This document shows, piece by piece, positions 1 through 18,720 of a stretch of 64,000 bases of DNA (the stretch's first letter is position 1; each line of letters begins with the position of its first letter). The notes below the pieces were generated by a model. The model did no database searches, had not been told where the DNA came from, and saw only the letters and a list, made by a program, of their open reading frames with translations. A program made the position numbers and the translations under genes. The stretch comes from Zygnema cylindricum (Eukaryota > Streptophyta > Zygnematophyceae > Zygnematales > Zygnemataceae), in the NCBI GenBank assembly GCA_037447655.1, contig JBBHKE010002976.1, forward strand, positions 347,898-411,897. Reading direction: 5' to 3'.

Positions 1-880
1 GATAGAGTTGTTTCAACTATGAAGTTTACTCTAATTTATTGAAGTACTCTAATTTGGCACACTAATATCCTATACTGTAAATAAGGTATTCGTACATAAT
101 TTGGCGAAACGTACAGTTTATCGTCACTATGACGTTTGCACTACGTGGTTTGTTAAAACGCAGTTACCTGATAACTGTAACTCTGAGACCTCCATAGGAC
201 CTCAGAGTAGGCAGCTCACACGAAGCCTCTAGGATAACCCTGACCCCTTTGTGTTTCAGCAAGAATAACTGCCACCCTGGCAGACCAAAACTCTGACCAC
301 CTTCACCCATGTAAAGGCAAGACTCCCCTGAGTCTATAGCAAAAAGAATCTCTGAATTTGCTCCCCTGAGCAGTAAGTTATGAAGGGTCAAAGTTGACCT
401 TTTGTACAAGAGCTCTCTGGGAGAGAGGGTCTAATCAATCAAATTTTTCTAAGTCCTACTATTTCATGTGATAGAGTCGAAATTTCGAGCGACCGAATTA
501 GAGTAATTTACTCTAATTACGATTCGCGGTGTAGAGTACATTATTCTAAATTATTCTTTACATTATTTAAGATGCTTTTTGAATGTGCGTTAATAACTCT
601 AATACATTGCCGTTTTAAATGGTGTGGCAAATGGCTGGTGTGTGACCGTGCAAAATTGTACTTTATTAAGTAAAAAAGTACAAATAATGATTTAACACAT
701 GCCTTTATCATGTAACTGCGTTTTAACAAACCGCGTAGTGCAAACGTCATAATAACGTGAAACTATACGTTATGTCAGATTATGTACGTGTAACTAATTT
801 ACACCAGATATATTCAGCGCCCAAATTTACGCCTAAATTAGAGTTAGGGTAACTCTCCATTAGGCGCCGACAGTAATGTT
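1..880. mobile_element. Complex of long TA-MITE copies with an insert
   Basis: The segment 1-531 matches the right part of the long element at 29857-30524, for example GAAGTTTACTCTAATTTATT near 21 and CGACCGAATTAGAGTAATTT near 490. It ends GCGGTG followed by TA at 532. Bases about 165-440 differ in composition and look like a later insertion. The stretch 128-167 is inverted at 712-752 (TTGTTAAAACGCAGTTAC), so a second copy lies in opposite orientation to about 850. The left edge is cut by the window. Confidence 0.6.
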
Positions 881-1984
881 ACAAATAGGTTTACAGGCAC
901 TAATATTTCGTTCACTTCTCCATCAGTTCGTGTCAACAAGGAATCTATCGCGTACGTGCTTTCTTTCGATTGGATGCACGTAGATTCCTATTATGACGAC
1001 GAGCGTCGTCAAAGATTCCAAAAGCAAAATGTGTAAACTCTAAAGCCGTATCTGTACAACCAGTCGCAAAATATAATTACGCAAATGTACATTTTGTACG
1101 TTCGTGTTTTGTCGTTGTATCAACGATGTACAATATCTACGTTCCTGTTTTGTCGTAACAAAATCGGAAATTTGAAGAAAGCAGGTGCAGCAAATTCCGG
1201 TTGACGATGGATGGTGGTGGAGGCGTCACGACACATTCTTCAACAAACTTGTTGTGGTGGTATTCATCGGATCTAATTCCGGCCTGTCCAAAGGCGCGTG
1301 GCAAATGTCAGATGGCGCGCAGCTCGTACGTGACCTTTCCACGCGTAAACGTTTTACACGTCCGGTTATTGCCTAGTGTCCTCCACGAGGACACTAGCGA
1401 ATCACTGGACGGAGTGACCTTTTGCTTCGAAAATTCATAATCGGATGGTCGTCGTTGTCGCCCAAAAGTTTGGAGAATCTTGACAAATCTCTAGTAATAA
1501 ATAAATAAAAACAGTACGGCCCTATACGGAAATGAGCTGGATATGTACGAAAATGTACTTTTTTTTTGTAAACAACCCCACTTTTTCGCCTAATGGAGGT
1601 TCACCCTTATTGATAAATTAGGGTAACATTCCATTAGGCGGTCCCATTAAATGTACGGAAAAGTCGACTGACAACTTTTACTAGAAGTCCGCTCCATTAT
1701 GTCGGGCCAGTAATAAACCTTCCTCAATTATGAGTGGCCACATAGGTTAGAGTCCAAATTCTTAAAAACTTAAAAAAAAATATAAACGGAATATCTGTAT
1801 GAAATATTTGTACAACCGGAGGTAGTTAATGATTCGTACATAAAGTTTTCGGCCAGATTTTGATTTTGAAATGGAAATCAAAATTTTGAAACGGAATGGC
1901 AAAAGGACGAGGCAAACTTTGAAGGTCGCGGCAAACTTTGAAGGTCGGTGGATGTCAGACGGAGCGTGCGAGGATATTTTCAAC
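881..1984. other. Intergenic, no gene seen
   Basis: The stretch contains short open frames only. Fragments reading CCATTAGGCG occur near 860 and 1630, and CCTAATGGAGGTTCACCCTTA occurs near 1590. These recur at 8180 and look like ends of a dispersed element. No protein similarity is recognised. Confidence 0.4.
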
Positions 1985-2370
1985 CTGACCTGCATTCAGC
2001 GTGGCTGGCGACACATGGCTTGTACGACGTGCACGCCTGTGATCGCTTGTTCAAAGTATATATTTTTTTGCTTTTTCACGTGTACTAATGGTAATGAATG
2101 GTAATCATCCAGTGGGCCCAAACTCTCCTCGCGAGAAGTGTTGGGGCCCATTGGATGTTGTGCGCGATTGCTTCGCGGATCTCAAAAAGTGAAACATCCA
2201 ACGGTCAAGATTTACGCCTACATCATTGGAGCTTCCCGACAGCTTACCAGTAACGGTGTTTCATCTGAATTTTTTTTTTATGGTACGGCTATGTATGGCA
2301 CTGTACTAAAATGTTGTACGGCGTCTAGTAACAAACCCCACTTTTGTATATTGGAATGTTACCGTTAGAG
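1985..2370. repeat. Dispersed repeat, copy 1
   Basis: This stretch shares several blocks in order with 7845-8200: GACGTGCACGC/GACGTGTACAC, CATCCAACGGTCAAG/CATCCGACGGTCAAG, a poly-T/A run before ATGGTACG, and CAAACCCCACTTTT/CAACCTCATTTTTT. The identity is partial, suggesting old copies of one mobile element. No open frame is conserved between the copies. Confidence 0.5.
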
Positions 2371-2494
2371 TATTTTTTTTTTGAAAAGGGTTGTTTAGCC
2401 GAAATAGAGTTAATAACTCTAATTATTATTTTTTCGTTTTTTTACTCTAATTATTTTTTTACTCTAATTACGATTCGCGGTGTACTGTACAATA

Positions 2495-2710
2495 CACCGC
2501 CAATCGCTATTAGGGTAGTGTACCCTAATTCCGTCCTGCTTTTTTTTTTATTATTCTCAAATAGAACTATCCATACTATTTAAAAATAACCCTAATTTAT
2601 AATTAGAGTAGACGATTTCTTTCAAACTTTTCAAATTCTTAATTAGCGTACACCACTGTAATCATTCGTATACTCTAAAAAAACTTCTACGCTAATAGCG
2701 ATTGGCGGTG
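2495..2710. mobile_element. TA-MITE, 216 bp
   Basis: It starts CACCGCCAATCGCTATTAG and ends CTAATAGCGATTGGCGGTG, with TA on both outer sides (2493-2494 and 2711-2712). The right end of another copy finishes at 2482, directly to the left. It has a T-rich interior and no open frame. Confidence 0.85.
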
Positions 2711-2719
2711 TACTGAAAT

Positions 2720-5700
2720 ACAAATGAAGAACATTACATCATTACAAATGAAAAACATTACATCATTCAGAAATATACATAGTTCAAAAAAATGAACTTT
2801 AAATTATATTGTTTATATTCACGAAAAAAATCTAAACTGTCAGACGACCGCTTATCGTGATTCGTGAACTCGACAGTGTAATAATTATTCTTTTTTACCC
2901 TAAAAATTTTGAGCTTTACTGGCTGTCATAACGAGATTTAATCCGTAGTACACATTTCTTCGAATATGTACTACAGTACGTCAGAGATCATAGAGTCCGT
3001 ACTATTTTGGACCCGAAGCTTTGCTTTTATATCAGCAGTAAACTAATACTTTCGCATGTAACCGAAACGTTACTTGTAACTTTGTTTTTAGCGAAGATTC
3101 TTCGTATGTAAAGAGCATTCGTATGTAAAGAAATGAAATCGTTACTTTATATTGCGACGGATGTGGACGTGGGTGTAATTTGTGACGGCTGTAGTCGACT
3201 ACAAAAATAGCAACAATTGATGATGTTTACAAAATAGCGACGGTTGTAGACGTCTAGCTACAGTACTTGTGACATTGTTGAAGTTTAGGGTTTGTGACAT
3301 TTTGACGTCACGCTCAAATTATGACAGCGTCAACGTCACAAATTCTAAAACTTTCCGCCATGGTTTCCCGATTTAGTTTTTTAGTCTTTTCTCACTCTAC
3401 TTACCATCAAAATACGCTCAAAGATAGTCAAAAAAATATTTTTTAGAGATATTTCATTTGATACCATTATTGACGTTTTTCATTGCAAGAATTGTGAGAT
3501 GGACGCAGTAGTGGGAGAGGGAGAGAGGGAGGCGCTTTCACGGAGTTCGCTTTTGCGAAACGGCGTCCGTTGGTCGAGATCCCCTCCACGGCCTTTGTAC
3601 GGAAAAAAACGCACGGAAAAAAGTCACCCACAGGTTGGAAACGTGCAGTGGGTTTTTTTATGGTACTCCGCGCACAAAAATTGATAAAAAAATTCCGGCA
3701 CGTGCGACAGCATCTGCCTATTCGCTCACCACATGGAACTTTGTTTAAAATCACCTCGCGAGGTGTTTTAATATAAAGTTTGAAGAGGAGCTGAAAGGAG
3801 GCGAAAGTGGGTCGAAACGCGCTAAACGACAAACTGCATCGCGCTAGACGACAAACTCCAATACATATAAAGCTTTAAGGTAACGCAACTTGTACGGTGG
3901 TAATTTCAATTTTTTGGTATTGCTGCGGATTTTCTCATTTTTTATAAGTTATGGAGGAAAACGACAGAAAATAACTAGCTTTAGCACATGCGAAAGTACC
4001 CTAAATTTGTTGGTATTTTGAACCATTCCGTGCGTACTTTTAAAAGTTTGAACAGCTGGCGTCAAACAATATTAAAAGTTTAAAGCAGTTCAAGTAGGCA
4101 AAACCGGCTTTTTAATTCTTGTGTTTCTTGGCGGATGTCAGATTAATGGAAGCAAATAACGAGATTCTATTGGCCAATTTTTTTTGTTTGAGATAAAAGT
4201 TGCTCGTGGGTACGCTCTTTTTGCTTTAACGAAGGGCTCCTGGTTATAATGGTGTTTTACCCTTTCACATATATTATGGAGTCGCAATCTGAGAAGTTTG
4301 ACTTTTTGGCAATATCCTTGTTATTTGTAATGATTGGATTTGTCCTCATTGTCAATTTTATCGAAGATCGAATTCGATATATTTATCGGACCTGTCATTT
4401 TTCGACATCCTAAATAGCCGATTATCAATTATCGGATATTTCTAACCGATGAATATCCCATATTTTCCATTCTAAAACATTCTATTATTTCTAATACACG
4501 CTTCGATCCGGCCTTGCCCTCCTCTTAAGTTTTAGGATCGCTTCCCCATTTAAATACCACTATTTTCTGATTTTCAGCCTACAAAAATTGCCAGAGTTAC
4601 TGTAGATAACAATATTTTTTCTTCGTGAGTATAGTTACTAATCAATGTGCAAAAATATGATTTCCTGCTGATATCAAAACACTGAGTTGAGTGAAAATAA
4701 GCACACAAATGAAGTAACATATTATGACCAATCTAAGAAAGAGAACTGTAAAAAAACAAATGTGACACTACAGCTTTTTGTCACATATAGTGATGCATAT
4801 CAAACTGGGCTGATCGTTTACAATTTTCAATACCAAAGGGGGTTCTCGATTTCCTTGATATGGCATTCAATTTCCATATTGCCGATTTTATGATTAACCC
4901 TAATTTTTTAAAGGTTTCAAATCGCATAAAAATTGCGCAAAATTCAATTGATGGTGCCCCGCAAAGCCAAACTGACCAAAAAAGTAGAAACGCCAAAAAC
5001 TCGAGCGTACAAGTTAGAAGCCCAAAAAAAACCCTAGAATCCAAAAAAAACCCTTGGAAACCCTAAAACTAAAGCCAAAAAAAACTGAAAAATCCTGAAA
5101 AGACATTAAAAAAAAGGTGCCAAGAACAAAATTAGCAAGATAGCATGTAGCATACACGCTAAAAAAACAAATAAAAATAAAAATAGAAACAACATTTTTT
5201 CTTTATTCAAACATTTAAGAGATTTTAATATGAAAATTGCGTTACAAAACGTGCCAAAACTGGAACCTACACTCGTTGAGTATTGTGCAGATATCAAGCC
5301 GTGTGAGATTGATCACATTTCGGTTCGATACCCATCTATAAAATATTCATGTTCCTCGAAGTGGATAATCAACACAGCTACAAATCCCTAGGGACTCTAA
5401 TTTATCGTGGATGACAATTCAACCTTTAACATACGCGAGCATAATCGTCATCCAAACAACCGTCTAAAGAGTTGTCTCTACTCGTGTTTCATGAATTTCT
5501 ACGTCTATTTTACTTTTCATCGTCATGTTTTTGTACTACACCTTGCATATTGACATGCCTTCCAGAACTATTTATTATTTTGCCCAAACAAAAGGACGAC
5601 AAAAAAATTATAAAACAAAATCTGACAAGCGTTTTTTTGACAAATCTGTATAAGACCAAAGTAACATAAAAACACTTAGAAAGAACATTTTTTTTTAAAA

Positions 5701-6290
5701 GACAATTACGCCACGACGGTGTTGACGAAAGTTACTCCAAACCAATGAAGTTGGTTCAAATTCAATTTTCTTATTCAAGCTCGAGATATAACATACAAAA
5801 TAATCTACAACAACAAAATAGAAACCAAATTAGCAAAAAACATGCACGCCTTCAAAACATAACCATTGAAACTGAAAAACAATGTTAGTCACACAAGATA
5901 AATTTAGAATAAAGGAAAGGTAAAAGACCGAAAAAGAGCACCACCTTAACAGAAAAGGAAACTAACTTAAACGATTGGAACATAGTATCATACTCCATGC
6001 AATGTACAAAATTAAATCGCCACGCTTACAGGTAAATTATGTAAACCGCATTAAATCAAAAAACTGTATGAACTCACACCAGTACACCTTGGCCATTTTT
6101 TGAACCAAAAATTAATGGACCATGCGTTACTTCCGTCCATACCGAGCAGAAAATTCTGACCATAATACAGTTTTTATTTAAAATTTACTACTCATCATAC
6201 TAAGCTAGTTTGCATCTTACTAAGTAAAATTCAAATTGAAAATCTACATTTTTCTGCAGTTTAGAACTACAACCTATACTAGTAGTCCGT
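2720..6290. other. Intergenic, no gene seen
   Basis: The DNA is AT-rich, with only short frames. Telo-box-like AAACCCTAA-type motifs occur near 5025-5068. A 121-codon minus frame at 3467-3832 has no recognisable motif. Nothing here supports a gene. Confidence 0.4.
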
Positions 6291-6300
6291 CCACAAACTA

Positions 6301-6499
6301 CACTGCCCCTCACTGTTAGAGTTAGTGAATTATTATTGTCAACACATACATTATTACAATTAACTAACTATTCGTTTTCCCACACGTGGCTCATTATGGG
6401 CTACATAACAAAACAGTGGTATTAACACTAATTTATCATTGGGTTAAAAAAACACCAACTCTAATTAAAAGCTATTAACTCTAATAGCGATGAACAGTG
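6301..6499. mobile_element. TA-MITE, 199 bp
   Basis: It starts CACTGCCCCTCACTGTTAG and ends CTAATAGCGATGAACAGTG, flanked by TA. It shares internal CACGTGGCTCATTATG-like sequence with the copies at 46.9 and 52.7 kb. The ends are diverged, so it is older than the copy at 2495. Confidence 0.75.
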
Positions 6500-6729
6500 T
6501 ACTGCTGTATATCTTGGCAAATTCATTGCTCAATATGAATACCATAATCGTGTGCACCACAATATTTTGAAAATCAGACGCCTGTTACAAACTCAAACGG
6601 TTTTAAGACAGAAGATAAACGAATACTGTACGGTAGCTCTCTTCCTTGCTTCTACAGTGCCCTCCGCCTCTCCTTTCATCTCGCGCTTCCTTGACGTCTT
6701 TGTCCCTGGTCTTCTTTTCTATATACTTA

Positions 6730-6900
6730 CTGATTTCTGAACTTTGAATACTGATTTCTGAACTTCATTGATTTCAAACTCTCAAATCAGAAACCATATA
6801 TCCAGAAACCAGAATTTTGCACTCTGCAGTTTGAATTCCGAATTCTGAATTCAGAAACCAGAGTTTAGAGTTAAAGAATTCAGAATCCAAATTCTGTTTT
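6730..6900. repeat. Degenerate short-period repeat (GAATTCTGAA-like)
   Basis: Words such as CTGATTTCTGAACTT, GAATTCTGAATTCAG and CAGAAACCAGA recur with small changes through this stretch. It is a decayed minisatellite without coding potential. Confidence 0.5.
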
Positions 6901-7239
6901 GCACTCTTCCTCACATCATTATTAGCTGTGATTTTGAATAGAATCAGAAATTGTTCATAGAATTCTAAATAAAATTAAAATTCATTTTCTGTGCTTTCCC
7001 TGCAGTGTAAATTTTGCATGCATTTTCTTGCAGTGCATAACTAGAAAATAAGGAGAAAAAAAGAAGGAGAAAAGAAAAAGGAAAAAAGAAAAAACATAAT
7101 AACGATCTATTACCATCATGTAATCATGGCAAGAATAATAATTACAAAAAAAAAACCTATAAATTTTGGTAGATTCCGCCTCTGCGCATTTCTTCCACTA
7201 AACAATTATTTTTCCTGCCTTCGTTGCATATCGCATATC

Positions 7240-7460
7240 GGTATATCACGACAACATACGATACGATACGAAACAATGGAATACAGTACAAGAAGGTACA
7301 GCGTGATACAGTACCGTATAGTACGATCCGATCCAATAGAATCCAATACGATACAATGAATGCGGCGCGATGGATGCGTTGATACAAACGCGATACAATA
7401 GTATACGGTACAGTATAGTATGGCACGATATATGATGCAATGCAATGCAATACAATTTAG
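7240..7460. repeat. Degenerate pentamer-type satellite (GATAC/CGATA)
   Basis: There are many repeats of ACGATACGATAC, GTACAGCGTGATACAG and CAATACGATACAATG, with a later GCAATGCAATGCAATAC run. All reading frames are Tyr/Ile-rich by composition only. A small related cluster occurs at 45328-45345. Confidence 0.7.
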
Positions 7461-7844
7461 GCGATGTTATCGGATATCGCGAAAAATCTTGCTGCTCGTA
7501 TCGAATATCGCAGGGAGGCCCGCGATACGTAACACCAAATATAAGGTTGCAACCCCCGAATAGAAGGTTGTAACTATTTTCGAGAACCCCAATATAGAAG
7601 CAACAGTTTTTGAGTTCCACAAAGTAATGGTTTATCATAAACCTTTGAGACCCAACAAGGGAAATAGAACATTGGAAACTTAGTTTGCCAAATCAAGAAA
7701 TTGTTGGTATTTACTACCTAAAATCTCTGTCTTGAAATAAATGAAAAAAAGGTAGCGTTTTTACACCGTTGTTTCTGATTATATCTGCAAATTTATAATT
7801 ACACTACCAATGCTAATTCACCCAAAAATTATACGTATTTTCTC

Positions 7845-8194
7845 GCGGCTTCCCGTGGCCACGCATCCACCCTGGCGGAAGGCACATGGCCTATGCGACG
7901 TGTACACTTGATCCCACGTTCGTCGTGGATATTTTTTCACTTTCACGCGCGGCACAATGCTATACGTTCAGGCTCTTAAAATTGACCTCCTTTATATCAG
8001 TTGTTGCAAACTGAAAGGTTTAACCGATGGCGTATCTGATTCTTCATCCGACGGTCAAGGTTTGCGCCCATAAACTTGGAGATCAAATCAGTCATTCAGT
8101 AACCTTTTTTTCTGACAAAAAAAAAATGGTACGACACTGTACGAAACAGTACGGACTTCAGTAAACAACCTCATTTTTTCCCTAATGGAACTTC
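7845..8194. repeat. Dispersed repeat, copy 2
   Basis: This is the partner of 1985-2370 and ends CCTAATGGAACTTCACCCTTA just before the decayed exon copy of the RNF121-like gene. Blocks occur in the same order and orientation, with substitutions and small gaps. Confidence 0.5.
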
Positions 8195-8298
8195 ACCCTT
8201 AGACCCAGAGGCTAAGTGATTTTTTGTGCATGGATAAATATTACAAGAAGAGGAGAGTCCAAATAACCAAATATCGAGTGGCATTTAGAACTTGGGTT
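8195..8298 (-). pseudogene. Decayed tandem copy of the last RNF121-like exon
   Basis: The stretch 8195-8298 repeats 8321-8425, offset 126 bases, starting at ACCCTTAGA in both. Both share, on the plus strand, ACAAGAAGAGGAG and CAAATATCGAGTGGCAT. In the upstream copy these encode the end of the protein (ATRYLVVWTPLL). In this copy a 2-base insertion shifts the frame, so it ends early. It lies downstream of the real stop at 8352-8354 and is probably untranslated. Confidence 0.75.
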
Positions 8299-8351
8299 AA
8301 TATTTATACATATATTTTTTACCCTTAGAATCACAGGCACTTAAGAGAGTT

Positions 8352-15197
<6,846 letters not shown>

Positions 15198-15479
15198 AAT
15201 TAACTTTGTGGAATATAATTTACTTAATAGGATATTTTTAAAAAACTCGGGAAGCAGGTAAAGCTTTCTTCTTCCTTCAGACTGATAAAAAAACTGTGGA
15301 GAGGTACAGAAAAGGGGTTAAATACTAAATTTGATGATCTACCTTATTTTACTGAGACTCGAGATAAAGGTACAAAATGAGAAAAATGATAACATTTTTT
15401 CTACAATTGATTGAAAACGACGAAATCTGTTCAAATAGCAAAATGTAGGAAAATTAGGGTTTGGCTATGAATGGACATG

Positions 15480-15850
15480 CGTGATTTAGAGAGACAGGAG
15501 ACACCTGGCACGTAAAAATCCTACAATTCCTGCAAATCATAGGACGCGACGCGTCATCATTTCCAACTGCGCAAACCGCGTGTCGTTTTCATTCTGCCAC
15601 GTGTCACCAGCAACTCTGACATCATCCACCACCATTATCGCTTTCCAACGTGTCAGTTTCCAGTTTCTTGATAATAATACTCCGATGGAATCATGCCACG
15701 TGACAGTCCCGGCGGTACCCTGCCACGTGTCACTCTTCAAGTCATAGACATAGCCTTTGAAGTTTGGTACCACATGTCATCTTCAGCTTTACGGCACGTG
15801 CCAAAAGCAAATAGTAGGAGATCGTAAGCCGCGTGGCATGGTGGCAGTGG
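15480..15850 (-). promoter_or_regulatory. Cluster of G-box (CACGTG) elements, probable promoter
   Basis: Within about 370 bases there are repeated cores: CCACGTGTCA near 15597 and 15722, CAACGTGTCA near 15650, GCCACGTGAC near 15695, CCACATGTCA near 15770, GGCACGTGCC near 15795 and CCGCGTGGC near 15830. ACGCGTCA lies near 15548. In plants such motifs bind bZIP and bHLH factors, and CACGTGTC is an abscisic-acid response core. The cluster is 280-650 bases upstream of the RNF121-like start codon. The motif density is seen directly; promoter function is inferred. Confidence 0.5.
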
Positions 15851-15859
15851 GTCCCATGA

Positions 15860-17040
15860 GATGTCCCTCCCCAGGAATGGGCGTCTGAGTTTTTAGGGTT
15901 GAAAATTGCTAAAATTGTTAGGGTTGGGAATTAGAACAAATATGAGTTTGCAATCGAAGTTTTTAGGGTTTGGGAATAATATTTTTGGGGCAGCTCCGAG
16001 TCTCTTAGGTGGTCGGTTACAGTACTGTAGGCCTGTAGCTTTAGGTATTGCAAAAACTGTACCTCTGATCAAATTGTATTAAAAAATACACTCTATCGTA
16101 ATAGACGTTACAGTACAGTACAGTACTGTACTGTAGTTTAGGAACTGTCCGAGCGTCACCAATTGAAACGACAGTCCAAACAAAAGTAGGGGTCGGTTAC
16201 CGGTTGCCCGAGGGGGACAAGCTATGGCGGTTTGCCATCAGAAGAGGGCATTTTGTGACGCTTTCCACTCCTGCCACCCGATGCCCAGTCAGCAAGTTCG
16301 GGTTTAAATCGGTACCCCAAAACCATTATTATTAAACTTTTATTGGCATTTTGAACGTTTTAAACCTCAGTTTCAACCTTTTCCAATTAAAGGTTTAGAA
16401 TATGTACTTAATCAAGTGTATATCACTATTTGGGAAGGTCTGTTTATATTTTTAATTTTATGTTTTGTTGTTATTATTATTGACGTCCTGAAATTGAGCC
16501 AAAAGTCCAAAACATAGTTCAAAAGTAAGCGTTTTTATGGTAGGCCTTTGGTCGGCGCCTTTATCGTAAGTTGTGTTATGGGTTTTTCATGTGATCTTCT
16601 TGCATCGCTACTTTGATCAACGACCGTCCGATCGTCCAAATCTGACGGTGTAAATAAAATTTTTTGGTCCGAATGTTTTAATTGGTCCAATTTTTGGTCC
16701 GAATGTTTTAATTGGTCCGAATAGGTCCGAATACAATATGGATCTTAAGGTCATATTGTATGTTTTCCATACAATAAGCATGTTGTATGGGCCTACTTTC
16801 ACTTACTTTTGAACTATGGCCAAAACTATTAAAACTTTGTGCTTTAAGTGTATGTGCCCATGTTGCTTTTCTACCGTTTCCTTCAAAAATTGAATGCTGC
16901 ACCTACAAAATCATCTGTCGGTCGAAGGAAATCGTAGAGTGGACCACAATCTGCCACATCGGCGTGCACTAAATTATTAGTACATATTTTAATTTTAAAC
17001 ACACTAATAAATCCTTAACGCCGATAACGATAGGCGGTCT
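15860..17040. other. Intergenic: telo-box motifs, short repeats, MITE end
   Basis: TTTAGGGTT-type motifs recur at about 15890-15975. A GTCCGAATGTTTTAATTG unit is tandemly repeated at 16668-16725. A MITE-like right end (CGATAACGATAGGCGGT) lies at 17017-17036. No gene is recognised. Confidence 0.45.
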
Positions 17041-17082
17041 AGTCGCCATTGGATTTCAAAATCGCCTAGAGGCGCTACAGTA

Positions 17083-17621
17083 CACTGCGAATCGTTATTA
17101 GTGTCAAAGTCACTAATTTGGGTTCTTAAAATTTTGATTTTTTTTTTCAAATAGGATACATGATTTTAATTTTTACTTGACGTTAATTAAGGTACCGTAC
17201 AAAATAAAGTAAAGCCTGAAAGTACAATATAATATAAATAGTGTGGTGTACGGTCGATGTCAAACCGTACATAACTGTACCTTTTCAAGTATAAATTTCC
17301 AAAAAATGAATTAAATCAGACGCGCACGCATAGGAACGTGCGCTCAAAGAAACGGGATTAGTATGACACCTAAACTAGTATGGCATGTACGGTTATTTTA
17401 AATTCGCGACGGTGTACGATTTGTAATATTTTGTACGGATAATATATTAATGTATATAATCGTACGGCGAATATTCCATTTTTGTTGTTCCCATATTAGC
17501 ATAAACCCCGAAATTAGAATACACCTTTTTAAAAAAAAAAATCAAATTCTTAATTAGCATCAATTACGGTAAATTTTATTCAACACTATTTAAACTTTGA
17601 CACTAATAACGATTCGCGGTG
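17083..17621. mobile_element. Long TA-flanked element, 539 bp
   Basis: It starts CACTGCGAATCGTTATTAG and ends CTAATAACGATTCGCGGTG, flanked by TA at both ends. The first about 130 bases match the short element at 35861-36037 closely, including CAAATAGGATACATGATTTT and TTAATTAAGGTACCGTAC. The interior carries many GTAC words and no long frame, so it is non-autonomous. Confidence 0.85.
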
Positions 17622-17639
17622 TACTGTACCTTCTTCTCG

Positions 17640-18720
17640 ATCGTGTGCCACTGTAGCTTAGGTAGTTAGGTTCGTGTTTGGAGACACGGGTTGGTGGTGG
17701 CCACAAGCCACTCCAATTTGTGCGACACTGTTGACGCTTAGAGCTGTTCACATGTGCTCGACATCTTGGGTTTGCCCCTACCACCACCTTAGGAAACCTG
17801 TGTTTGCAACAAACGCTCCTTTTACTTAGTTGCTCACACAAAAAGGAATTGACTGCAGCTCCTGTTTAGTGTTTGGTATCATTTTCATTGACGCCAAAGC
17901 GAGGTATACCGTCAAATGTGAATACTCCCCCCCTCGCCTCCAAGTTCATAGGGCTTTGGAGCCTTGGAGTTGACTTGGTTGTCCTTCAAGGCGTTGGAAG
18001 GACCCTCATTGATGTGGTTCTCACAGATACGATTAGGACACACATTTGCTTACTTGCGACATTGTGTATGAGTGTGGCGACTCGGGAGGTAGCAACTTTA
18101 AGGAACGAGATTACACTGACCAAGACCTAGGAGACTAAGTGTCCCGTTTGTGGTGGAGGTTCTTGGATTGCTGGACAAGTCTTTTGACGGTGTCTTTCAT
18201 GATTGTGTGTGAGGAAAATCCGCACCCAATGAACCGGGGGGTCCTCCAGGCGTTGGTTGCATTTTATCCTCAACGCGTATCGATGACGGTAGTTGATTGT
18301 CCTTCAACAAGATCAAGTTGCTGCCCTCCTCACAGGAGACGATGTAGTAATCGACAGGCCTTCGAGGTCTTGCACCAACCGATCTAGTCGGCATCGACGA
18401 CTTTCGCAGTTGTGAACCTTAGCTTGTCAAAGGTAGCGTGTAGTTATCGACCATGGGTTTCGTTTAATCATCCACCAAGCCGTTGATTACTTTCCAACAC
18501 CAACGCGCATCAATGACAGTAGTTGATTGTCTTCTCGCGAGCTGAAGTCGGTGCCCCGCTTCCACATGAGACGATCGAAGTGAGGCCTTCAAGGTCTTAC
18601 ACCAAACGGTTAGGTCCACATCGGCGACCTTCACATATGTGGACCTTAGCTTGCGTAATTGCGAATTGTCATCTAGCACAAGTTGCAACCATTTACAAAA
18701 ATTAATTTGGTGAACGTGTT
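17640..18720. repeat. GC-richer block with a 231-bp tandem duplication
   Basis: The base composition here is visibly richer in G and C than its surroundings. Units at about 18270-18430 and 18500-18660 share GTAGTTGATTGTC, AGACGAT, AGGCCTTC, AGGTCTT and GGACCTTAGCTTG in order, offset about 231. Frames up to 85 codons are open but not conserved between units. It is possibly a degraded mobile element. Confidence 0.55.

Noticed and set aside
3467-3832. 121-codon minus frame
   Set aside because: No recognisable domain, no splice partners, and competing frames on the other strand.
7157-7638. Overlapping minus frames of 79-130 codons rich in Tyr, Ile and Arg
   Set aside because: They arise from the GATAC satellite and are open in three frames together.
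16190-16320. tRNA-like stretch with a GGTTTAAATC box near 16300
   Set aside because: No cloverleaf with paired acceptor stem could be drawn and the A-box match is poor.
17873-18130. 85-codon plus frame considered as a transposon remnant
   Set aside because: It resembles no known gag, pol or transposase motif; only the duplicated structure of the block is supported.
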